Source: Siderastrea siderea | Taxonomy: Eukaryota; Cnidaria; Anthozoa; Scleractinia; Rhizangiidae | Reading direction: 5' to 3' | Length of the DNA: 64,000 bases | Assembly: GCA_964030785.1 (NCBI GenBank) | Contig: OZ034978.1 | Coordinates: forward strand, 6,534,001-6,598,000 | Shown here: piece after piece, positions 55,601-64,000 of the stretch | How the letters are laid out: each line of letters begins with the position of its first letter | How positions within the stretch are numbered: the first letter of the stretch is position 1 | Position numbers and translations under genes: made by a program | Notes under the pieces: generated by a model | The model's database searches: none | What the model was told of the DNA's origin: nothing | The model's input: only the letters and a program-made list of their open reading frames with translations

Positions 55601-58600
55601 CAGTTGTGTCTGTGCAAAAATATCAGTTCATATTTATGCCAAAAAATAATCATAGGTGATATAGGAATGATTTTTCTTGTTTATGAGGATATGCAGATAC
55701 ATGTACATCAGACCTTTACATCATAGCAATTATTGCCATCTTGCTGCATTTGTTGCTGTGTTCAGACGTAGGTAATAGGTCGCAAAATTTGTGTTATAAA
55801 TTTGCATGAAGTTGTTACAAATTTATGTTCTTTTTGGTAAGGCATACATTTGCACTAATTTACATTAAAAAATGAATGAACATCAAACAATCAATGGAAA
55901 CGAATAGGAAGCTGTATGCCATTGTTTTGCTCAGAGGTCATAGAGCAACAATGTCTTGGACTTTTTACGTGAGACACAATCCATCGGCTTACATGAATGT
56001 GATGTAGGTAAGGGGCGTCAATGTGTTATTTTGCTCAAGTCCAGAGTGCTTTTATGCCTGTATAATGCAAGAACTTTAGATACACAAATGTAATCAGGAT
56101 TTGAAGCTTTAAGTGCACCTAACCCCAAAATATTTTTTACGCTAATTTTAAACTTTGCACCTATTTTAAAAACATTTCGCCATTATTTGCAGTTTTTGAC
56201 TTTTTTATGGGCTTCAAAACTTACGAAAAACTAAGCATCATTTGTTGCATGACAGAGTCAGAAGGGGCATGGGTCTATTCCTGATTTGACGTCACAAACT
56301 GCTTTACATGCATGTTTACAAAGACTTAAGGAGATGAAAATCAGTTTGTGATGTCAAGTCAGGAATATACCCATGCCCCTCACTAGCTTAGTCGTGTAAC
56401 AGATGATGGCTAGATTTCGTAACTTTTACAGCCTCTAAAAAGTCAAGACTGAAGGGGATTTCATAAAAAAAGGCACAATGCTTTTCAAACAGGTGCAAAG
56501 AGTTATTTTAGCAAAAAAATATTTTGGGGTTAGGTTTACTTTAATTTTTGTGAATTATGAGGTATTCATGAATTTTCATCAGAGCTGTTTTATGGCCATT
56601 TGTAACTGTTTGTAAGCTCTCCATTCCTTGTTGTTCTCTCAGTTCTGGCTGAATAAAAGTTTTCCCTGAATTTGTTTTATGTAGATTTTTTAGCTGTGTT
56701 CCTGGGTCTATTGTTTGTGTCTGACCTTGTCACCGTAATTGATTATTTAATTTTGTCATCAATTTTTAAAGCCTTTATCTATAATAATATCTAGTGTTTA
56801 ACCACAGTCTGCTTTGTTTGTTTTTTCTTGGTTGGGTGCTTTGTATGGGATTTTGTGTCCTTTCCATTGGACCTCCTTTGATAATCACTTACATGTGTGT
56901 GATTGTTTGTGTCCAGTTAATAAAAAATAGAAAAAAAATGTTTAAGTTAGCAATATACCGTGTGGCACTAAATTTTTGTGGGAGTTTAATTTTGTGCATT
57001 GGCGATTTTTTGTGTTTTGCGGGAACTAATTCTTGCGATTGGAAGAGACTGGTTTTTCTTGCTGGGAATTAATTTTTGCGATTTTCTGAAAGTCTCGTTC
57101 AAATGGAACTAACAACGTACATGCAATTGAAATACAGATAAAACAACATGGGAATTTAAGACAGATCAATTGATGTCACTCTATTACACTACCAACAATG
57201 GATCGACAATAACTAGGGTACCGCTTGATGTATTATCCACCAAGTTATCTATGACATTTTCTCCTTGAAACCAGTATTTTTGTATAATTATAATTTCTAC
57301 AGTGGAGTAAATTTTTTGTGTAAAAAAATTTTGCGGTAATTTTATTTTGTGGGAACTTATTTTTGCGGATCGCGAAAAAAACTGCAAAAATCGCAAAAAT
57401 TAGAACCAGCAAAAATTTAGTGCCACATGGTATCTTAAAAGCCAAAGATCTGACTGCACAACTGATATTGCACAATAGTATTCAAATGATCCATAAAAGT
57501 GCTTTTACATTCAGCAATTGAACTACGCTTAAGCATAAATAATTGACTTTCGAGCTGCATGGTAAATTTTCATTTTTTATCTCACTTATTTCTAAGCCTT
57601 AATTGCTGTTTTAATTGCACAGCTTGGTGCTTTAAACTTCATTGATAACTAATGATGACTTCAAACTTTGTGGAGCCTGTTAAATTAAGTTTTTGGTCTG
57701 TACTGTTGTGAACGTTATGAGCAAGATAGCAAAATTGGTAACTGGTTGTTAAATGTCCCCCAAACAGGTGCAAAACCTTTTAAACTGAAAAAAATGACAA
57801 GATACTAGCAAGTGTGTTGTTTTGTAGCTAAGGGTGATTTGTGACAGTCTGCAGATGAAAACAAAATTTATGACCACTGTGCAGTATTTTGCTGTGGTGC
57901 TGTTTATTATGCTTTACATGGGGGTTCTAGCTTTTGTGTCTGTGGAAGAAATCCTAAAGTATGACCATTCAAATGAAAGCTACTGAGCAGTACTTTCCTG
58001 TGGTGCTGTTTATTATGCTGTACAAGGTGGTTCTAACTTTTGAGTCTGTGGATGAAATCCTAAAGTTTGACCATTCAAATGAAAGCTACTGAAAAGTACT
58101 TTCCTGTAGTGCTCTTTATTATGCTGTATATGTACATGGTACATGGTTTTAACTTTTGAGTCTGTAAATGAAGGGCCCGGTGGAAAAAGGGCGTAAGTGA
58201 TGATTGCAGGTTGAAAATCTTAATTGCTGCTATTTAGCTGAACGTTGGCACACAGGCTGGTTTTCCTGTAAGGAACATTGTTGTGCAGTTAGTTCCTGAC
58301 CTGAGAGCTTCAATTTGAAGAATTAGCGTATTACTTTTGCTTAAAACTGACACAAAGAAAACAACAGGACCGCGAATTCCAGGTTGAATTCCTTTGTTTT
58401 AGTTCAGGCAGAGAACAAAAGAAATCTTTCATGCATCACTTGAGTGAGTTCAGTTCAACAAAACTTTTCACGCAAAAGTTATACGCTAATTCTTCAAATT
58501 TTAGATCTCAGGTCAAGAAATAAGTGCGCAACAGCGTTCCTCACATGAAAACCAGCCTGTGTGCCAATGTTCAGCTAAAGCAATTTCGATTTTAACCTCA

Positions 58601-59998
58601 AATCATCACTTACGCCGTTTTTCCACCGGGCCCTTCAAATGATATCCCAGTGTTTAACCATTTGAGTGAAAGCTGCATTACATTTCTGTGGTGGTCAATT
58701 TTGCCCAAGTTGGCCATGGATGTGTTGTGGCATTTTTTGTAGAATTGCCTTAAATAGCATTCTTGACATAAATAAACTCCTTTTAGGCAAGGAGTATCTC
58801 ATCCATATGTGGTAAAAATATTTCTGACCCTTGTATATTGGCCATTCTTTTGGCCAAAATTATCTACATTTATTTTGTATATTGTGTATGTTTGGGGTAT
58901 TACAACTAAGGTGTGTTTGCCAGATGTTTCCTTTGAAGGCTAGAAACTTCCCTCCCAACCATTTATAAAATCCACACATGATTCAACCTCCATATTGCTT
59001 CAGTCATTGGTACACTTAGCTGTGTTTTTTTTTATTAACTGAAATGACCACTTCTGTTGCGATTTGTTCATTTATCTTTTATCGTTAAATATTTTATTTG
59101 ATATTGCACAAGTGTTAGGCTGTCATACCGCTGCAGTCTCTCAATTAGCCAAAAATGTACAATTAGCTGACCTCTGTTACCGGCTTTAGATCAAAGTTTA
59201 ACTAAAAATAAATGTTGCCTTTTTGACATGAAATGGATAAGGTTGTAGGAAAATGTCTGTGTCAGTAGTATGTTACACTATACAGTAGCATTAAATGTCT
59301 CAGAAAGTAATGGGTAAAAATTGTGTCACTGATGGTTTCTCAAAAATGTAGGTAATCTATGTTGTGTTTTCTTGACAACAATATTGGTTGAGGCAAACCT
59401 TCTGTATTTGTAAACATGAAAGTGGGGCTGTCATTGGCAAACTGCTTGGCTTTTGTTTTAGTATAATTTTATTGTTACATAGTACATAGTTTCTCAGACA
59501 TAATACGAATAAGGCTGGATACATTGTAGATATCACTGTCTTGTTTATTTTAACTTGTAACTAATTTGACCTCCTAATAATAATGTAGTTAGAGCACTGT
59601 GATAGTTTCGTGTAGTGCACACTATATTGCCTGTATCATGGTCATGGATAGGGGAAGTTTCAATAACTGCTAGTTTTCTGCTTGCAGACCTTAGTAGGAA
59701 AAATAAAAAAAGGAAAACCTCCTTCAAAAATTGTCTACAGAAAATCAGTCTTTGCTAAGTAACTGTTTAATGTAATATAAGCTTATTTGTTTCAACTATA
59801 CATCTTTATTTACAATGTATTTGTTTCTCATTTATTCTATTTATATATCCATTCTATTTTATTATAGTAATTTCGTGTACTTCATTCGTATTTATTTATT
59901 AAACACTACCCGACCAGATTAGCAGTAGCTATTTGCGGGCTAGTGTAGCCTTTTAATTATTATTTATTTTTGTATTCCATTGTAATTTATTGTAATTA

Positions 59999-60042
<44 letters not shown>

Positions 60043-61635
60043 TCTTCATTTATCCTGATAAAAAACCAATCAGCTGAACACAGAGGAACAGCTGGTATAA
60101 ACCAGTGATCAGCAATATAAATAATCAAAATACATATAAAAATAACAAAAGTATAAAACATGTTAAAGTTGATTATACATAGAAAATCGTACACATACAC
60201 ATCAATATTAACTATAAAATCGAGGTAACCTAATACAATATATAACTATGTTATGTACAAGAATACAGAGATGCAAAGAAAAGAACAGAAAAAGGCTTTT
60301 TAACAGTGCAAACATGTTACTTTCTATCTAATTCCAAGAAATACTTAAAAACCTTAGTTTTAAAACTAGAGATTGTACTCAGTTTATAAACAGTACATGA
60401 ATTTTCTCTCATCATCACATTAGATGCATTCACCTTTTCTGATCCAAGCAGTATGCATAGTAAATTATAAGAGCACCCCACTATTATGCATAAGGTCGTC
60501 GGTGTAACTCCCATTGATGACTCAGACTTTTCTTTGTGGCTTCCTGCCCATTTGACAAAGTGACTGTTGTACCATACATTGTATGTCACTGTCACTCCCA
60601 AGAGTGCCTAGAATCAAAATTCAAGACAAATCACAAATTTCATTTTGTAAAATACTTAAATATAAATAGTGCCATGTGAAAGTACTGCTAATGAGGTTTC
60701 ATTTGAATGGTAACACTGTATAATTTCGTCCACAGACTCAGAAGTTAGAATCACCATAATGTTTCCATAACTGACTCCAGGTGTGAAAGGGTTAAGCATG
60801 GGTTGGGGGCAGGGGAGAGGCTAAGGAGAATTGGAGCATTTGATCTTTTTTTATAATTATTTTTTTCATTAATGTTTTATTAGTATTAGTAATTACATGA
60901 AAAAGTAACAGTTACCTATACAAAGTACGTATAACAGAAACGTTTTACAAGATATTAGAAGGTATAGATGTGAATTACGATTGATTTTACGTACACAGCG
61001 TAAATTTATTACCATACTTAATTTCCAAAAAAAAAAGGAACAACAAAATTAGTATTTAAAGAATATACACACGGTAAATAAAATAAAATAAAAAAAGACG
61101 ACTTTTATAAGGGAAGTAAAGTTTTCCAATGATCCACCCTGGGGCTGGAAATACCAATCCAATCAAGCCAAATTCTTGTCATATTTCCCTTTCAAACACT
61201 AAAATTTTGTAAATTGGACAGTCAAAACTCTGAGGGTGGGGATGGGAAAATCAACCAAGTATCCCAGGTCTGCCCAGCCTCTCTTTTTCCCCTTCCCCGT
61301 TCCCCTTGCAGCTTATCATTGATTTGTGGATAGTACACCTTGCTTGTTTCTTCAAAGTAACATTCTGTTTTCTCAACAGACTGATTTATGTGGCTTAAAG
61401 TGGAGGAAATATGTTTTCAACCTAGCATGCGTTGCCATCCCTGCGGAGGATCCTGTGTTGAAGTCATTCTCGTCTGCCCTCAGTCATGACATCCTTTGTG
61501 CGTGGCGGAGGAGTCCATCGACGGGCTGTCAATCAAGCAGTGATCCTAGCAGTATCAACAGTGCAAAGGAGCTGTGGGTGTTCTGGTTTGGTGATGATCC
61601 TAATTTACAGGGGATTGTTTCTGCAGAACTAAAAG
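49658..61635 (+). CDS. MED13: Mediator complex subunit 13 (MED13), first two coding exons
   Basis: Exon 1 (49658-49726) reads MTASNPMLHGSDLDECCSNV, then FAL. Exon 2 (61380-61635) reads TDLCGLKWRKYVFN, AEDPVLKSFSSALSHDILCAWRR and KELWVFWFGDDPN. These match the start of animal MED13: an acidic-Cys opening, DLTGIKWKKYVW, EDPILSSF, VLGVWRR and ELWIFWWGEDP. MED13 links the CDK8 kinase module to core Mediator in the nucleus, where it controls access of RNA polymerase II. The join is phase 0; exon 2 ends phase 1 with a normal GTACTT donor, and the gene must continue past the window. An insertion of about 15 Ser-rich residues (SPSTGCQSSSDPSS) separates WRR from ELW compared with vertebrate proteins as I recall them. 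Intron 1 is 11.65 kb. Confidence 0.92.
49727..55000. other. MED13 intron 1, first half
   Basis: AT-rich intron without recognised genes. A single diverged copy of the 106-bp repeat lies at about 52005-52100. A sequence of the type TAGCCTGTGTGGCAGGC lies at 54321. Confidence 0.5.
55000..55270 (+). repeat. Dispersed 106-bp repeat, about 2.5 diverged units
   Basis: TTCAAGTGAAGGCTACTAAG, TTCAAATGAAAGCAACTGAG and TTCAATTGAAAGCTGTTCAA mark successive units at about 105-bp spacing. Confidence 0.7.
56112..56540. mobile_element. Foldback MITE with CACCTAACCCCAAAATATTTTT arms
   Basis: CACCTAACCCCAAAATATTT on the left and its reverse complement AAATATTTTGGGGTTAGGTT on the right are the outer arms. Inner arms GGGGCATGGGTCTATTCCTG and CAGGAATATACCCATGCCCC also pair, so most of the 430 bp is palindromic. 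It is in MED13 intron 1. Confidence 0.85.
56956..57432. mobile_element. MITE with TACCG/GGCACTAAATTTTTG ends, copy 2
   Basis: TACCGTGTGGCACTAAATTT on the left and the reverse complement of the right end TACCATGTGGCACTAAATTT match well. Same family as 8332-8861. In MED13 intron 1. Confidence 0.85.
57885..58170 (+). repeat. Dispersed 106-bp repeat, best array (about 2.5 units)
   Basis: GAAATCCTAAAGT/TGACCATTCAAATGAAAGC, CAGTACTTTCCTGTGG/TGCTGTTTATTATGCTG and GTTCTAACTTTTGAGTCTG recur at 106-bp spacing (57955 and 58061). The array is interrupted at 58170 by a foldback and resumes at 58637-58720. Confidence 0.85.
58170..58636. mobile_element. 467-bp foldback inserted into a 106-bp repeat unit
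   Basis: GAAGGGCCCGGTGGAAAAAG and GCGTAAGTGATGATT pair with AATCATCACTTACGCC and CACCGGGCCCTTC at the far end. The arms continue inward for about 150 bp (AACGTTGGCACACAGGCTGG against CCAGCCTGTGTGCCAATGTT). AAAT flanks both sides. The repeat unit it splits continues beyond it. Confidence 0.85.
60000..60200 (-). mobile_element. Retroelement tail sharing the SINE 3' end
   Basis: On the minus strand GGATAAATGAAGACATTATT followed by ATT repeats mirrors GGTAAATAAAGGACATTATT of the SINE at 38909-39219, while the upstream body differs. It is probably the 3' end of the partner LINE or another SINE family. The upstream limit is unknown. Confidence 0.5.
60672..60770 (-). repeat. Dispersed 106-bp repeat, single inverted copy
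   Basis: The reverse complement reads GTGATTCTAACTTCTGAGTC, TGTGGACGAAATTATAC and TTCAAATGAAACCTCATTAG, matching the unit in opposite orientation. Confidence 0.6.
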
Positions 61636-62418
61636 GTACTTCACATTAATTTTGCTTTTTAACCCTTCAAGCCTCAGTATCAACACACAAACTGTAAATG
61701 TTCATCAAAAATCTTCAAAAAACACATCAGAAATAGTGTCCAGCGCATCAAAAAACTATCGCCTTCCAGTGTATCTGTTTGTCCATTTCCAAGTCGCGGG
61801 AGAGTCTTCACCGAAATAATAGGCTTCTTTCTTCTAGCTTGAGTCCCCTTAAGCTTGCACGGATTCCTCGTACAGAGCTGTAAGAGCATAAACAGGCAAC
61901 AGAAAGAATGGTCAATTGTTCGTTGGAAGAAATGTTTATGCTTCTCAAGCGACCAAGGTACACTTTCGCTTTGAATATTGCCAGGTCAGATATTTTCACA
62001 CAGCATTCGACGTTCAACAGCTGTACATGTAGATGTTTTGCTGTTGCGACAAGTTTAAGAAAATCCTCTGTGGAGATAAAAGACCTCTTCAAGTTTATCC
62101 CTGTTAACCATGCAAAGAATTTTAGCGGCAGTTTCTGATGCAGCTTCCCTGTGTCGCCTAAACGCAGATGTTCTCAGCGTCTCCTGAGCATGCAGTTGAT
62201 TTGCGGCCTTGAAATACAATTTTCCACTAAGTTAGGCATACAGACACCACACTACGAGATCTTCTGGCTCAAGATACTGAAAAACAAGTGGCCAAAAACA
62301 GAGAAGAGCCTCAACATGCCTTCAAGACGCTTTTTCGATTCCCCAATACAAATTACTTTCACTGCGTACGTGACCGCTGACATGCCATGAAATTCGAGAT
62401 ACGACGGCAAAGCCCTTG
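61636..62418. other. MED13 intron 2 with antisense coding-like fragments
   Basis: The minus strand from about 62140 to 61808 has overlapping open fragments (RSFISTEDFLKLVATAKHL and CCVKISDLAIFKAKVYLGRL) with protein-like composition in two frames, ending at a stop near 61808. It could be a decayed transposase or retrocopy. I do not recognise it. Confidence 0.3.
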
Positions 62419-63249
62419 CAGGGATCCATATTAGCTTTTTTTCAAAGTCGTCCGCCGGGCAAGTATGTCAGAAAAGATACTTGCCCTGACAAAATTGTAG
62501 TTGCCTGTTCAAAACTGCGTAATAATTTAGATGCAGTTAACAACAAGTAAGTGGAAAGGTTGCATTTTATTTTCACTGTTACTGCAGCAGCATCGCAGTA
62601 AGGCTCCCGTCAACACTTTCATTTTACAATTTCAACCACACGGACTTAAAAGATAGACCTACTTTGCATGTCAAACGTTCACTGTTTAACATTTGATTTT
62701 CCACGTTTAAATTATGAGTACTTCTTGATCAAACTTTCAATTTGGCGTTCTTCAATGTCACTGTCCATGTCACTTGCATCCTTAACACCACTGTCATTGT
62801 CATCTAAATCCTCTGCCTTGTAACGACATCCAAGTCTCCACCTGCATCACTCTCTTCCTCCTCTTCCACTTGATCATCCACTATAACCTCGTCGGCATCA
62901 CCAATGTGCCACAACTCACGTGCGGCCAAAGAGCGAGAGTCTACGTGTTTGCTTATTGCTGCAGTACTTCAGCAATCGAGAACAAAAAATTGAGACTGCA
63001 AACATTTTACTTCTGAGAGTACCGCATAAGATGTCTTATACGTGCAACGAAACAAATTTGACAGTACAGAATAACCCAATGGCTGGTGGACATTCAAAAC
63101 ACAGGTACACTAACTAGTAAGAAATTGAAAAAAAATTTGCGTTCCTTAAAACTTACTCGTCCGCTGGACGAGTGTGTGAGTTTTAATACTCGTCCGTAAG
63201 ACTTTGTAGTCGTCTCGGACGACCTGACGACTGCTAATATGGATCCCTG
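62419..63249. mobile_element. 831-bp CAGGG-ended element with 6-bp target duplication
   Basis: CAGGGATCCATATTAGC and GCTAATATGGATCCCTG are perfect 17-bp terminal repeats flanked by CCCTTG at 62413-62418 and 63250-63255. Inner TCGTCCG and CGGACGA motifs also pair. The minus strand near 62750-62890 has an acidic fragment (DDQVEEEEESDAGGDLD), perhaps a remnant of the autonomous element. It is in MED13 intron 2. Confidence 0.85.
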
Positions 63250-63501
63250 CCCTTGTAACTTTTTTCGCGAATTGCCTGTTAACTGCCAAACAATAGATGG
63301 GCACATGATCGTTCCATACTTGAAGACTATGAGCGTGCAATCGACAATTTTCGTAGAAAATACGAAGAGAAAGTAATTTCAAGCAATCAAATCCTTGCAT
63401 TTTAATTGAATAAGCCAATTATGATGCGGTCGCGCGTGACATTCTTTGCATTCCTGTGCCGATTTCTCTTTCCATCTTAGTCGAAGCGCTACTTAAAATG
63501 C

Positions 63502-63633
63502 TCAAATTACCATGTTGTCAAGGGCAACTTGCTTCATTTCGAAGGGAGACTGCATGAAGCGATCACGTCGCGTCATACAACAAAGCGATTCGTGCAGTCT
63601 CAGCAAGTTGCCCTTGACAACATGGTAATTTGA
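63502..63633. mobile_element. 132-bp foldback MITE
   Basis: TCAAATTACCATGTTGTCAA and GGGCAACTTGCT on the left are matched exactly in reverse on the right (AGCAAGTTGCCC, TTGACAACATGGTAATTTGA). The loop is about 70 bp with further pairing (GACTGCA and TGCAGTC). Confidence 0.85.
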
Positions 63634-64000
63634 ACGTTAAAACTTTGTGACCAAACTTCTCTCATACCTTACTCAACTGAAAATCATAGTATTTCTTATA
63701 GTACTTATTAGGAGAATTTACATAAACATGAAGACATTTTATAGTTGGTGATCAGCCTTTTGTTTCTCCTTTACTGTATGTTTGATCAAGTATTGATGTT
63801 GTATGGAGATATTAGATGCTTGTCACTATTTGGGGCTTAAAGGGTTAACACTTGAACTATGTATTTGCAATATCTTTACCTGTGTCTAAGTGTCAAGAGT
63901 GAGTTTTGAAATCCTCCTTAATCCTTTAAGCCCTAACAGTGACAGAAATGAAATTTCTCTTTACATTATCACTACTTGTTCAAACGTCCAAGTGATGAGA

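Overview
The window is eukaryotic: genes are split by GT-AG introns, intergenic and intronic DNA is AT-rich and crowded with short inverted-repeat transposons, tRNA-derived SINEs, a broken LINE and simple repeats. The repeat style and the gene content (a MED13 orthologue beside lineage-specific genes) point to a cnidarian, most likely an anthozoan such as a stony coral. This is inference from pattern; no database was searched.

Layout. 1-3405: three transposons nested inside one another. 3759-7527: a decayed L1/Tx1-type LINE cut in two, with its 3' part inverted and sitting between two 453-bp direct repeats that read as identical. 7925-9270: a patch of SINEs, MITEs and foldbacks. 13498-20400 (minus): a five-exon gene for a heavily glycosylated type II membrane protein with a furin-type site; its last exon has a one-base frameshift and a nonsense codon ahead of an otherwise open Thr-rich tail. 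24119-33252 (plus): a gene of about ten exons for a small CRAL-TRIO/BCH-like protein, with a tandemly duplicated array of tiny phase-1 exons. 33524-35769: a 2.2-kb foldback element carrying a 56-bp minisatellite. 40789-46138 (minus): a diverged paralogue of the 24119-33252 gene, convergent with it and sharing intron phases and two exact exon lengths. 49658-61635 and beyond (plus): the first two coding exons of MED13, separated by an 11.65-kb intron filled with foldbacks and a dispersed 106-bp repeat.

Working picture. The type II membrane gene and the first CRAL-TRIO-like gene are divergent, about 3.7 kb apart. The two CRAL-TRIO-like genes form a tail-to-tail pair with foldback DNA between them. 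MED13 is the only gene I can name with confidence. The most novel items are the uncharacterised CRAL-TRIO-like pair with its microexon cassette, and the furin-site membrane protein with a broken tail. Splice sites were assigned by eye from GT/AG, matching phase and paralogue comparison; no transcript data were available.
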